Part shown: one piece after another, positions 34,008 through 45,910 of the stretch | Position numbering within the stretch: the stretch's first letter is position 1 | How the letters are laid out: every line of letters begins with the position of its first letter | Assembly (NCBI RefSeq): GCF_020819595.1 | Contig: NZ_JAJHNP010000015.1 | Location: 124,001 to 188,000 of the forward strand | Length of the DNA: 64,000 nucleotides | Direction: 5' to 3' | From: Streptomyces barringtoniae | Lineage (GTDB): Bacteria; Actinomycetota; Actinomycetes; Streptomycetales; Streptomycetaceae | Program-made: the position numbers and the translations under genes | The notes under the pieces: model-generated | Databases searched by the model: none | What the model was told of the DNA's origin: nothing | Seen by the model: only the letters and a program-made list of their open reading frames with translations

Positions 34008-34407
34008 GCCTGCCCCTTGCCCTCCCGCGTACCGGCCTGATCCACTCGGCCCGGATGCAGGGCCAGGAGATGTGCGACGCCGACGGGGTGTTCACCCAGT
34101 TCTACGAGGCGCTGCGCCTGCCCGACCGCTTCGGCTGGAACGGGCACGCCCTGCGGGACCGCCTGCGTGATCTTCACTGGCTCAAGGCCGCTCGCAAACG
34201 CGGGATCCTCTGGCGGGCCCTGAACGACGCCGTGACGTTCTGGGCGGGAGGACCCGAGCTGCCGGGACAGGAGAAGATCACCTTCGACGTCGTACTGCTG
34301 TGCCCGCCCGAGGCCGGAAAGAGGTCCAGGAAGAGCTGCGCCGGGAGCTCCTTCGCAGGTGGGCCCCCCTTCCTCGCCCCGAGGCGCCGCACAATCGCAC
34401 GAGGTAA
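34004..34407 (+). pseudogene. Frameshifted barstar-type immunity gene
   Basis: The reading DADGVFTQFYEALRLPDRFGWNGHALRDRLRDLHWL is the barstar (ribonuclease inhibitor) core. WRALNDAVTFWAGGPELPGQEKITFDVVLLCPP follows, with ~20 residues missing between the two. At about 34318 the coding frame shifts: KEVQEELRRELLRRWAPLP continues one base over and ends at TAA 34405-34407. In the unshifted frame there is no stop, so the reading runs into the acetyltransferase gene. The protein is almost certainly non-functional as barstar. With the toxin-like fragment it marks a decayed toxin/immunity module. Confidence 0.65.
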
Positions 34408-34447
34408 AGTGCCGGGACCAGCAGAACCCCAGGGTGAGGCCCCGCAC

Positions 34448-35296
34448 GTGTTGACCCAGACCACCTCTCGGGTGCTCGAACCGAGCGACCTTGACGCCGC
34501 GCTCGCCATACTCGGCCGCGAGCCGGTCGCGAACGCCTTCGTGACCTCACGGGTCCAGGTCGCCGGTCTCGACCCGTGGCGCCTCGGCGGCGAGATGTGG
34601 GGCTGGTATGAGGACGGCATGCTCACGTCCCTGTGCTACGCGGGCGCCAATCTGGTCCCGGTCTGTGCCACCCCGCGCGCCGTCCGCGCCTTCGCGGACC
34701 GGGCGAGAAGGGCCGGCCGCCGCTGCTCCTCCATCGTCGGTCCCGCCGATTCCACCGCAGCTCTGTGGCGCCTGCTGGAACCGCACTGGGGACCCGCCCG
34801 CGAGGTCCGCCCCCACCAGCCCCTGATGGTCACCGACCGCATGCCCGCCGACATCGCCCCGGACCCCTACGTCCGCCGCGTCCGCAAGGACGAGATGGAG
34901 ACGATCATGCCGGCCTGCGTGGCGATGTTCACCGAAGAGGTCGGCGTATCGCCGATGGCCGGCGACGGCGGCCTGCTCTACCAGGCCCGCGTCGCCGAAC
35001 TCGTCGGCTCCGGCCGCTCCTTCGCCCGCCTCGACGAGCACGGCAAGGTCGTCTTCAAGGCGGAGATCGGCGCGGCGACCAGCCAGGCCTGCCAGATCCA
35101 GGGCGTCTGGGTGGCTCCCGAGCACCGGGGAAGGGGCCTGGCGGCACCGGGGATGGCGGCCGTCCTGCGCTATGCCCTGGCGGACGTGGCGCCCGTCGTC
35201 AGCCTGTACGTGAACGACTTCAACACGGCGGCGAGGCGGACGTACCACAGGGTGGGCTTCCAGGAGGTGGGCGCTTTCATGAGCGTCCTGTTCTGA
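34448..35296 (+). CDS. GNAT acetyltransferase with N-terminal DUF4081 domain
   Basis: The 282-residue protein has an N-terminal ~130-residue DUF4081 half (EPVANAFVTSRVQVAGLDPWRLGGEMWGWYEDG). A C-terminal GNAT domain follows, with the acetyl-CoA loop IQGVWVAPEHRGRGLAAPGMAAVL and the end VSLYVNDFNTAARRTYHRVGFQEVG. The substrate is unknown. GTG 34448, preceded by GGTGAGG, gives the conserved N-terminus (LTQTTSRVLEP). The longer frame upstream is barstar debris. It forms a tandem pair with the next acetyltransferase before proS. Confidence 0.85.
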   Translation: MLTQTTSRVLEPSDLDAALAILGREPVANAFVTSRVQVAGLDPWRLGGEMWGWYEDGMLTSLCYAGANLVPVCATPRAVRAFADRARRAGRRCSSIVGPADSTAALWRLLEPHWGPAREVRPHQPLMVTDRMPADIAPDPYVRRVRKDEMETIMPACVAMFTEEVGVSPMAGDGGLLYQARVAELVGSGRSFARLDEHGKVVFKAEIGAATSQACQIQGVWVAPEHRGRGLAAPGMAAVLRYALADVAPVVSLYVNDFNTAARRTYHRVGFQEVGAFMSVLF

Positions 35297-35317
35297 GCCC
35301 CCTGTACGCTCCCGGGC

Positions 35318-35848
35318 ATGGACCTCGTGATCGGCTCCCTGGACCTCGCTGCCCGCGTCGACGAGGCCCTGGCCGTCCAGGCCGTAGCCTTCGGTCTGGG
35401 CCCCGACGAGGTCGCCGTACGCCGGCAGATCGTCCAGCGGCACATGCAGTTCCCGGGCGCGCGGGCCCTCGGTGCCACGGTGGGCGATCACCTCGTGGGC
35501 TTCGTGTACGGCATGCCCAACTCCCGCACCCACTGGTGGTCCACCGTGGTGGAGCCGTATCTGCGCGCCAACGGCAACGACTTCTGGCTGGACGACTCCT
35601 TCGTGATCACGGAGCTGCACGTCCACCCCCACCACCAGAACCGGGGCATCGGGCGGCGGCTCATCACCACGATCACCGACACCGCCGGCGAACCGCGCTC
35701 GATCCTCTCCGCGATCGACACCGACAGCCCCGCCCGTGGCCTGTACTTCTCCCTCGGGTACGTCGACCTCGCCCGCCAGGTCCACTTCCCGAGCGCGCCG
35801 AAGCCGTACGCGGTGATGGGCGCCCACCTGCCCCTCCGCAGGCACTAA
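35318..35848 (+). CDS. GNAT-family N-acetyltransferase
   Basis: The 176-residue single-domain GNAT protein has the acetyl-CoA motif ITELHVHPHHQNRGIGRRLITTI and the C-terminal SPARGLYFSLGYVDLARQVHF. The substrate is not predictable from the sequence. It starts 21 bp after the preceding acetyltransferase without a strong RBS, so coupling is possible. It is followed 74 bp later by proS. Confidence 0.82.
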   Translation: MDLVIGSLDLAARVDEALAVQAVAFGLGPDEVAVRRQIVQRHMQFPGARALGATVGDHLVGFVYGMPNSRTHWWSTVVEPYLRANGNDFWLDDSFVITELHVHPHHQNRGIGRRLITTITDTAGEPRSILSAIDTDSPARGLYFSLGYVDLARQVHFPSAPKPYAVMGAHLPLRRH

Positions 35849-35922
35849 CCGATTTCCGCCCCCGCAGCAAGCCCGGCTAACCTCCTTGCCATCACCGTTT
35901 TCCCGGCAGGAGTACGAGAATC

Positions 35923-37626
35923 ATGGCGAACGCACCGGTCCAGCGCATGTCCCAGTTGATGGCGAAGACGCTGCGCGACGACCCGGCGGACGCCGAGGTC
36001 CTCAGCCACAAGCTCCTCGTCCGCGCCGGCTACGTCCGCCGCACGGCCGCCGGTATCTGGAGCTGGCTGCCCCTCGGCAAGAAGGTCCTCTCCAACGTCG
36101 AGCGGATCGTCCGCGAGGAGATGGACGCCATCGGCGCCCAGGAGGTCACCCTCCCCGCCCTGCTGCCCCGCGAGCCGTACGAGGCAACCGGCCGCTGGGA
36201 CGAGTACGGCCAGGAGCTGTTCCGCCTCAAGGACCGCAAGGGCGGCGACTACCTCCTCGGCCCGACCCACGAGGAGATCTTCACCCTCCTGGTCAAGGAC
36301 CAGTGCACGTCCTACAAGGACCTGCCGGTGATCCTGTACCAGATCCAGACCAAGTTCCGCGACGAGGCCCGCCCCCGCGCCGGCATCCTGCGCGGCCGCG
36401 AGTTCCTGATGAAGGACTCGTACTCCTTCGACCTGGCGGACGAGGGGCTCGCGCAGTCGTACGCCCTGCACCGTGAGGCCTACCAGCGCATCTTCGAGCG
36501 CCTCGGCCTCGACTACCGCATCTGCGCGGCCACCGCCGGCGCGATGGGCGGCTCGAAGTCGGAGGAGTTCCTGGCCCCGGCCGAGGCCGGCGAGGACACC
36601 TTCGCCGACTGCCCGAACTGCGACTTCGCCGCCAACACGGAGGCGATCACGTACGCGCTCCAGCCGGTGGACGGCTCGGCCGTCCCGGCCCTGGAGGAGA
36701 TCCCGACCCCCGACACCCCGACCATCGAGACCCTGGCCGCCTCCCTCGGCGTCCCGGCCTCCGCCACGCTGAAGAACCTGCTGGTGAAGGTGGACGGCGA
36801 GATCGTCGCCGTCGGCGTGCCCGGCGACCGTGAGGTCGACCTGGGCAAGGTCGAGGCGCACTTCGCCCCGGCGGTCGTCGAGATGGTCACCGAGGGGGAC
36901 TTCGCGGGCCGCCCCGACCTGGTGCGCGGCTACGTCGGCCCGCAGGGCCTGGGCGAGAAGGTCAAGTACATCGCCGACCCGCGCGTGGCCCCCGGCACCG
37001 CCTGGATCACCGGCGCCAACAAGGACAACACGCACGCGAAGAACGTCGTCGCCGGCCGTGACTTCGAGGTCGACGAGTACGTGGACGTCGTCGTGGTGCA
37101 GGAGGGCGACCCCTGCCCGAAGTGCGGTACCGGCCTGAAGCTGGACCGTGCCATCGAGATCGGCCACATCTTCCAGCTGGGCCGCAAGTACACCGACGCC
37201 CTCAAGCTCGACGTCCTCGGCCAGAACGGCAAGCCGGTCCGCGTCACCATGGGCTCCTACGGCATCGGCGTCTCCCGCGCCGTCGCGGCCATCGCCGAGC
37301 AGAGCGCCGACGACAAGGGCCTGGTGTGGCCCAAGGAGGTCGCCCCGGCCGACGTGCACGTGGTCGCCGCCGGCAAGGCCCTGCAGACCGAGCTTGCCCT
37401 CGACGTCGCCGAGAAGCTGGCCGCCGCGGGCGTCCGCGTCCTGGTCGACGACCGGGCCGGCGTCTCCCCGGGCGTGAAGTTCACCGATGCCGAGCTGATC
37501 GGCGTCCCGCAGATCCTGGTCGCCGGCCGCCGCTCCGGCGAGGGCGTCCTGGAGCTGAAGGACCGCAGGACCGGCGAGCGCGAGGAACTGCCGGCCGAGG
37601 ACGCGATCGCCCGCCTGACGGCCTGA
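35923..37626 (+). CDS. proS: Prolyl-tRNA synthetase
   Basis: The 567-residue class II synthetase is of the bacterial type. Motif 1 lies around AGYVRRTAAGIWSWLPLG, motif 2 in FRDEARPRAGILRGREFLMKDSYSF and motif 3 in MGSYGIGVSRAVAAI. An editing (INS/YbaK-like) domain of ~170 residues lies between motifs 2 and 3, and the anticodon-binding domain is at the C-terminus. It charges tRNA-Pro and removes misacylated alanine. AGGAG precedes ATG 35923. Confidence 0.96.
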   Translation: MANAPVQRMSQLMAKTLRDDPADAEVLSHKLLVRAGYVRRTAAGIWSWLPLGKKVLSNVERIVREEMDAIGAQEVTLPALLPREPYEATGRWDEYGQELFRLKDRKGGDYLLGPTHEEIFTLLVKDQCTSYKDLPVILYQIQTKFRDEARPRAGILRGREFLMKDSYSFDLADEGLAQSYALHREAYQRIFERLGLDYRICAATAGAMGGSKSEEFLAPAEAGEDTFADCPNCDFAANTEAITYALQPVDGSAVPALEEIPTPDTPTIETLAASLGVPASATLKNLLVKVDGEIVAVGVPGDREVDLGKVEAHFAPAVVEMVTEGDFAGRPDLVRGYVGPQGLGEKVKYIADPRVAPGTAWITGANKDNTHAKNVVAGRDFEVDEYVDVVVVQEGDPCPKCGTGLKLDRAIEIGHIFQLGRKYTDALKLDVLGQNGKPVRVTMGSYGIGVSRAVAAIAEQSADDKGLVWPKEVAPADVHVVAAGKALQTELALDVAEKLAAAGVRVLVDDRAGVSPGVKFTDAELIGVPQILVAGRRSGEGVLELKDRRTGEREELPAEDAIARLTA

Positions 37627-37653
37627 CGGCCTGACGGACGGTGAGGGCGGCGG

Positions 37654-38378
37654 TCACGTGTGCGAGCGCCGCCACTCCTGCCGGGAGAGCGTCCAGTACT
37701 CCCGGCTTCTGAAGGTGACGGAGGAGACGGTGCCGTAGCGGGCGCGTGCCTCGGCGAGGGTGGTGCCGCCGGGCTCCAGACCGCACCGCCCGTCCGGGGC
37801 GGGCGAGGGACACGGCGTGGGGTCCTGGACGCGCCACGCCGGGTCCCACGGGTCGTCCCACTCGACGGTGAACGACGGATCGTTGAGCTCCGGCTCGGAC
37901 AGGCGCAGCCCGTCGGCCTGCCGGCCCTTGTCCCGCTGGTACTCCAGGGCGTACCGGAGCCCGCCGACCCCGCCGGTGTCCGGGTCCCCGCCCGTCGGGC
38001 CGCCCCAGTCGCCGAGGTGCGCCCGGCCGATGTCCCGAAGCGTCGGCGTCACCCCGCGGGGCGCGCCGTAGTAGGCGATGGCGTCCATCCGGCAGTGCAC
38101 CACGTCGGGGTCCTCGGACTGGTCGAAGAGATCGGGCTGGCGCCGGCCGAAGCAGAAGTCGCTGAACCGCAGCAGGACGGGTTCCAGTGAGGGAAGCGCG
38201 GCGAAGGCCTTCGCCCGCTCACGAACGGCCAGTTCCGCCGCTGCCCGCTGGTGCCGCGCCGCCGACGAGATCGCCGGACGGTGTGGCGTTCGCCGGCATC
38301 CGGCTGCGCGGCGGAGCAGCCCGCCACCAGCAGCCCGGCCGGCGCCGTGAGCATCCCCCTGCGCCATGTTGGCCGCAT
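37654..38378 (-). pseudogene. Frameshifted lipoprotein of unknown function
   Basis: From ATG 38378 the first frame encodes a lipoprotein signal (MLTAPAGLLVAGCSAAQPD) with a Cys lipobox. Around 38265 the Streptomyces-like coding signal moves to the next frame. That frame runs to 37654 (AVRERAKAFAALPSLEPVLLRFSDF, VHCRMDAIAYYGAPRGVTPTLRDIG, VEWDDPWDPAWRVQ). A single-base indel joins them. Either the gene is a recent pseudogene or the base call is wrong. The mature domain is unrecognised; it contains several cysteines and is acidic. Confidence 0.55.
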
Positions 38379-38454
38379 GCGGCGACTCTGCCCGGCACCC
38401 GGCCCAGCCGGCACGGGTCCGCCTACCCATGTGCATGAGTACGCCTACTCATGC

Positions 38455-39354
38455 CTAGAGCCAGCTCGCGAACTCCAGCAGCAGTTCCGCGTCCTTCTCG
38501 CGGCCGACGCGCCGGGCCCGTACCCCCGACTCCACCGCCCGGAACAACGTCCACCCCCGCAAGCGCTCCTGGTCCACCTCCAGCGACTCGGCGAGCCGCT
38601 TGATGCGCCGTCGTGTCGTCGCCGCGCCCGCCGGTGCCGCGATCAGGTCCTCCACCCGGTCCCGCACCAGCCGCGCCAGATCGAAGGCGCACTCGCCGAC
38701 CACCGGATCAGGGCCCACCGCGAGCCACGGCATCCGCTCCCCGGCCAGCACCTTGCTCTGCCGGAACGTACCGTGCAGCAAACGGTGTTCGGGCGGCGCG
38801 GCCAGCAACTCCTCGCGGGCCGCGAGCGCCGCGTCGACCAGCGGCGCCACCTCGGCGTCGGCCTCCGCGCCCGCCCGCATCGCCGCCGCCTGGCGCCCCG
38901 TGCGCTCGGCGACGGACTCGAAGGCATGACCGGCCGGCGGCTCGACCCACAGCCGTCGCAGCGTGCCCGCCGCCTCCAGCAGCGCCTTCGCCTCCGGCAG
39001 CGACCGCACGGACACATCCGGGTGCAGCCGCTCCAGCAGCAGCGCACCGTCCTCCGCGTCCGCCTCCAGCAGTTGTACGGCGCCCAGCCCGCCCCAGTGC
39101 GCCAGCGCCGCCCGCTCGCTCTCCGGACGGGCCCTCGGCGGGGCCAGCTTCAGCACGGCCGGACTGCCGTCGGCCCGCCGCACCAGCACCACCAGGCTGC
39201 TGCGCCCACCCGGTACCTGAACCCGCTCCACGGTCAACTCGCGCCTGGCAACGGCCCGTTCGGCGGACACGGGCAGCTGGGCGAGCCAGTCGTCCCCGGC
39301 CGGTGCCGTCTCACCGAGCGCCCGTACCAGGCGCGGCGGCGGTTCGAAAGCCAT
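38455..39354 (-). CDS. Aminoglycoside-phosphotransferase-like protein lacking catalytic residues (pseudokinase)
   Basis: The 299-residue protein follows the APH(6)/streptomycin-6-kinase pattern: SSLVVLVRRADGSPAVLKL with the ATP-binding Lys, then GALLLERLHPDVSVRSLPEA, and the C-terminal CAFDLARLVRDRVEDL. The catalytic loop is changed. HGDxxxxN reads HGTFRQSKVL (Asp to Thr at 196, Asn to Lys at 201), and the metal-binding IDP and GD read VGP and GE. Phosphotransfer by the usual mechanism is therefore unlikely. It may bind a ligand or partner instead. The ATG is 53 bp from the ferritin-like gene on the same strand. Confidence 0.78.
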   Translation of the reverse strand: MAFEPPPRLVRALGETAPAGDDWLAQLPVSAERAVARRELTVERVQVPGGRSSLVVLVRRADGSPAVLKLAPPRARPESERAALAHWGGLGAVQLLEADAEDGALLLERLHPDVSVRSLPEAKALLEAAGTLRRLWVEPPAGHAFESVAERTGRQAAAMRAGAEADAEVAPLVDAALAAREELLAAPPEHRLLHGTFRQSKVLAGERMPWLAVGPDPVVGECAFDLARLVRDRVEDLIAAPAGAATTRRRIKRLAESLEVDQERLRGWTLFRAVESGVRARRVGREKDAELLLEFASWL

Positions 39355-39407
39355 GCGTGAGTCGTTCCCTTCCTGTCCGGGTCCTGTCGTACGGGCGCCT
39401 CATGCGG

Positions 39408-39908
39408 TCACGGGGAGACCGAGGCCGAGGCGGGGGCCGACGGTGTCGTACCGGCCGCACCGGTCCCTTCGCCGGAGGACCGCTCGGCGAGCCCAGGGAA
39501 GGCTACGCTCTCCCCGCTCCAGCGCGCCGCGCGCACCGCGGCCTCCCGCAGCGCGGCGGCGGCCGCGCCGCGCCGCGCGCCCGTCGCGGCCCGCACCAGG
39601 TCCGCGTAGACGCCCGCCACCCGCTCCTCCAGCCGTGCGGCGAGCCGCACGGCGGCGGGCGAATCCGGCACCGGGAACGGCAGCGCGTACCCGGCGTTCG
39701 CGGCGACCGGCTCCCCGCCCAGGTCGCGGACCTCGCGGATCAGCGCGTCCCGGCGCGCCCGGTGGGCGTCGTACGCCGCCCGTGCCTCGCTCCGCCGCGC
39801 CGCGCCGATCCGGCCGCCGACGACACCGTAGCCGTACACCGCCGCGTGCTCCGCCGCCAGCGCCGCCTGCAGTGCGGTCAGCTCGGCCGGCCTCGTCCCG
39901 TCGCTCAC
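39408..39908 (-). CDS. DUF4439 ferritin-like protein
   Basis: The 166-residue, Ala-rich, all-helical protein carries the start of a ferritin-like fold (LTALQAALAAEHAAVYGYGVVGGRI) and the paired helices AARLEERVAGVYADLVRAATGARR. The family name is DUF4439; the role is unknown. There is no signal peptide. GTG 39908 overlaps the stop of the upstream lipoprotein gene by 4 bp, so the two products are probably made together and may interact across the membrane. Confidence 0.78.
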   Translation of the reverse strand: MSDGTRPAELTALQAALAAEHAAVYGYGVVGGRIGAARRSEARAAYDAHRARRDALIREVRDLGGEPVAANAGYALPFPVPDSPAAVRLAARLEERVAGVYADLVRAATGARRGAAAAALREAAVRAARWSGESVAFPGLAERSSGEGTGAAGTTPSAPASASVSP

Positions 39909-40414
39909 TTCGCCCCCTTCGTCAGCAGGTACGCGTGCGTGGCCCCGGCCGCCGCCACCGACGCCAGCAGCCGCGCCAGCTCGCCCGGCACGTCCAGCAG
40001 GCTCCGGGCGCGCCGGTCGGCGAGCGTGCGCTCGGCGGCGGCCAGGGCGGCGAGGGCGTCCTTCTCGGTGGCCGGCACGGGGGTCGAAGAGTGCGACACG
40101 GACGGCGACTTCGAGGGCGCAGGCGTCGCGGACCCTGCGAAGGCAGCGGTGTGGGCGGCGACCTGGGCCCGCAGCGGGCCCAGCCGCTGCGCCAGCCCCG
40201 GGTGCGCGGCGAGGACGGCGTCGTACCGCTCCAGCAGCGCCTGGCTGTCCCGCGCCGCACGCGCGCGTGCCCGCTCCTCCGCCGACGAGGCGCTGCTGCC
40301 GCCGGAGTCCGGACCGGCGGTGCAGCCCACCAGCAGGGCGGCGCCGGCGGCCGAGGCGAGCAGGGATCTTCTGCGCGGCCCCGAGGGGGCACGCAAGGGT
40401 GGCGGGTACGGCAC
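39905..40414 (-). CDS. Small lipoprotein coupled to the DUF4439 gene
   Basis: The 169-residue protein has a basic start (PSGPRRRSLL), a hydrophobic segment (LLASAAGAALLVGC) ending in a lipobox Cys, then a helical Ala-rich body (EERARARAARDSQALLERYDAVLAAHPGLAQRLGPLRAQVAAH). A serine/proline linker sits in the middle. Function is unknown. GTG 40414 is preceded by GAGGACG. The first gene of a two- to four-gene minus-strand set, it lies divergently from the rimP operon. The 322-bp gap 40415-40736 must hold the promoters of both. Confidence 0.75.
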   Translation of the reverse strand: MPYPPPLRAPSGPRRRSLLASAAGAALLVGCTAGPDSGGSSASSAEERARARAARDSQALLERYDAVLAAHPGLAQRLGPLRAQVAAHTAAFAGSATPAPSKSPSVSHSSTPVPATEKDALAALAAAERTLADRRARSLLDVPGELARLLASVAAAGATHAYLLTKGAK

Positions 40415-40736
40415 GGCTGACGTCCTCGGGGGCTCGTACGAACACACGGGCGGGAGGGCAGCCCGCCGGTGATCACGGTACCCGCGCACACCCTCGCCCC
40501 ATGTCACCGGCTCAGGGGACCCGCCCAAGGGGCGCGGGACTGTATCCATGTGCGGCTCCGCCGCGTGGGCGCGAACGGCCCCCACGACCGCACCCGCCCG
40601 AAGACCCGGCCCTCCGAGCTCACAGGCGCCCCGCCCCACCCCCGGAGGGGACGGCAACACCCCCTGCGACCGGATACCCTTTGACCAGACACGCGACCCA
40701 TCCCACAACAGCACACGCGGCCGAGGAGTCACCCGG

Positions 40737-41255
40737 ATGAGCACCACCCAGAGCGAGAGGCTGCGAGAGCTGCTGGAACCGCTCGTCACGTCCCAGGGGC
40801 TGGATCTCGAAGAGATCGCCGTCGACTCCGTCGGACGCAAGCGGGTGCTGCGCGTGGTCGTCGACTCCGACACCGGAGCTGATCTGGACGCCATCGCCGA
40901 TGTGAGCCGTGCGCTCTCGGCGAAGCTCGACGAGACCAACGCGATGGGCGACGCGGCGTACGACCTGGAGGTCGGAACCCCCGGCGCGGAGCGCCTCCTC
41001 ACCGAGCACCGGCACTTCGTGCGCGCCACCGACCGGCTCGTGAAGTTCCAGCTGACCGAGGGCGGCGAGCTGGTCGCCAGGATTCTGAAGGTCGACGACG
41101 AGGGCCTCGACCTCGAGGTGCCCGGGGTGAAGGGCCGCAAGGCCACCACCCGCCGGCTCGGCTTCCCGGAGATCGCCAGGGCGCGCGTGCAGGTCGAGTT
41201 CAACCGCAAGGACGAGAAGGCCGAGAAGGACATGAAGGAAGAGGAGGAGGCGTAG
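40737..41255 (+). CDS. rimP: Ribosome maturation factor RimP
   Basis: This 172-residue protein is required for 30S subunit maturation. It contains the two small RimP domains: LRELLEPLVTSQGLDLEEIAVDSVG with VVDSDTGADLDAIADVSRALS, and the C-terminal SH3-like part. It ends in an acidic/lysine tail (DEKAEKDMKEEEEA). GAGGAG is 9 bp before ATG 40737. It leads the translation operon, and nusA begins 2 bp after its stop. Confidence 0.93.
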   Translation: MSTTQSERLRELLEPLVTSQGLDLEEIAVDSVGRKRVLRVVVDSDTGADLDAIADVSRALSAKLDETNAMGDAAYDLEVGTPGAERLLTEHRHFVRATDRLVKFQLTEGGELVARILKVDDEGLDLEVPGVKGRKATTRRLGFPEIARARVQVEFNRKDEKAEKDMKEEEEA

Positions 41256-41257
41256 CC

Positions 41258-42244
41258 GTGGACATCGACATGAGCGCCCTGCGGGGCTTGGTTCGGGAGA
41301 AGGAGATTTCCTTCGACCTGCTGGTCGAAGCGATCGAGTCGGCCCTCCTCATCGCCTACCACCGCACCGAGGGAAGCCGCCGACACGCGCGCGTGGAGCT
41401 CAACCGGGAGACCGGGCATGTGACCGTGTGGGCGAAGGAGGACCCCGAGGACCTGGAAGAGGGGCAGGAGGCCCGCGAGTTCGACGACACCCCGTCGGGC
41501 TTCGGCCGGATCGCCGCCACCACCGCCAAGCAGGTCATCCTGCAGCGGCTGCGCGACGCCGAGGACGACGCGACCCTCGGCGAGTACGCGGGCCGCGAGG
41601 GCGACATCGTCACCGGCGTGGTCCAGCAGGGCCGCGACCCGAAGAACGTGCTGGTCGACATCGGCAAGCTGGAGGCCATCCTGCCGGTGCAGGAGCAGGT
41701 CCCCGGCGAGACCTACCCGCACGGCATGCGCCTTCGGTCGTACGTCGTCCGGGTGGCCAAGGGCGTGCGCGGACCGTCGGTCACCCTCTCCCGTACGCAC
41801 CCCAATCTGGTGAAGAAGCTCTTCGCCCTGGAGGTGCCGGAGATCGCCGACGGCTCGGTCGAGATCGCCGCGATCGCCCGTGAGGCCGGTCACCGCACCA
41901 AGATCGCCGTACGGTCCACCCGTTCGGGCCTGAACGCCAAGGGCGCCTGCATCGGCCCCATGGGCGGCCGGGTGCGCAATGTGATGGGCGAGCTGAACGG
42001 CGAGAAGATCGACATCGTCGACTGGTCGGACGACCCGGCCGAGATGGTGGCGAACGCACTGTCACCCGCTCGGGTGAGCAAGGTGGAGGTCGTGGACCTG
42101 GCCGCCCGCTCCGCCCGGGTGACCGTGCCGGACTACCAGCTGTCGCTCGCGATCGGCAAGGAGGGGCAGAACGCCCGCCTCGCCGCCCGGCTCACCGGCT
42201 GGCGGATCGACATCCGGCCCGACACCGAACAGGCGGCCGAGTAA
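41258..42244 (+). CDS. nusA: Transcription termination/antitermination factor NusA
   Basis: The 328-residue protein has the N-terminal polymerase-binding domain, an S1 domain (GREGDIVTGVVQQGRDPKNVLVDIGKLEAILP) and two KH domains (IAREAGHRTKIAVRST; the conserved IGPMGGRVRNVMGELNGEKIDIV; AIGKEGQNARLAARLTGW). It lacks the C-terminal acidic repeats of E. coli NusA, as is normal in actinobacteria. GTG 41258 follows GGAGGAGG in the end of rimP. Confidence 0.95.
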   Translation: MDIDMSALRGLVREKEISFDLLVEAIESALLIAYHRTEGSRRHARVELNRETGHVTVWAKEDPEDLEEGQEAREFDDTPSGFGRIAATTAKQVILQRLRDAEDDATLGEYAGREGDIVTGVVQQGRDPKNVLVDIGKLEAILPVQEQVPGETYPHGMRLRSYVVRVAKGVRGPSVTLSRTHPNLVKKLFALEVPEIADGSVEIAAIAREAGHRTKIAVRSTRSGLNAKGACIGPMGGRVRNVMGELNGEKIDIVDWSDDPAEMVANALSPARVSKVEVVDLAARSARVTVPDYQLSLAIGKEGQNARLAARLTGWRIDIRPDTEQAAE

Positions 42245-42385
42245 CACTCGGATAACACCTTGTGACGCCGAGGAGCCGGGCGGCGGCGGGAATAGATCCA
42301 AGCCGCAGGTCGCTTGGTTTACGACAACAGCCGTTCGATCTTTGCCCCAAAGGGGTGAGGTCGGTACGGGGAGGTAGACTTAACT

Positions 42386-42682
42386 GTGTCTGGCCGGACG
42401 CACGCCGGAGCATGCCCTGAACGCACCTGTGTGGGGTGCCGGGAGCGGGCGGCCAAGAACGATCTGCTGCGGATCGTGAGGATCGAGGACGCATGCGCCC
42501 CCGATCCTCGCGGTACGCTGCCCGGCCGGGGTGCCTATGTACACCCCGCACTGGTCTGTTTCGACCAGGCGGTACGCCGCCGGGCGTTCCCGCGGGCACT
42601 GCGCGCCCCGGGGCCGCTCGACACAAAGGCGTTGCGCCGATACGTCGAGCAGACAACAGTTGCCGAGCAGGCAACACCGTAA
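42386..42682 (+). CDS. ylxR: YlxR (DUF448) nucleoid/RNA-binding protein
   Basis: The 98-residue basic protein has the family core ERTCVGCRERAAKNDLLRIVR and the GRGAYVHPALVCFDQAVRRRAFPRAL part. YlxR proteins are found between nusA and infB in many bacteria and are described as RNA or nucleoid binding. The GTG start is preceded by GGGGAGG. A TAGACT hexamer 5 bp before the start may be a chance promoter-like match. Confidence 0.9.
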   Translation: MSGRTHAGACPERTCVGCRERAAKNDLLRIVRIEDACAPDPRGTLPGRGAYVHPALVCFDQAVRRRAFPRALRAPGPLDTKALRRYVEQTTVAEQATP

Positions 42683-42826
42683 GACGTGCCGTACGGAACA
42701 CCGTGCGGCCTGGTACCTCGCGAGTCGAAAGCAGGTCGAGATTGCGATGAGCACTCGATGAGTACGCGATGAGTACGCCCATGAACTAGCGACGGTCCGG
42801 CTTCACCCGGACCTCAAAGGAGCGAA

Positions 42827-45898
<3,072 letters not shown>

Positions 45899-45910
45899 CG
45901 GCCGACGGCT

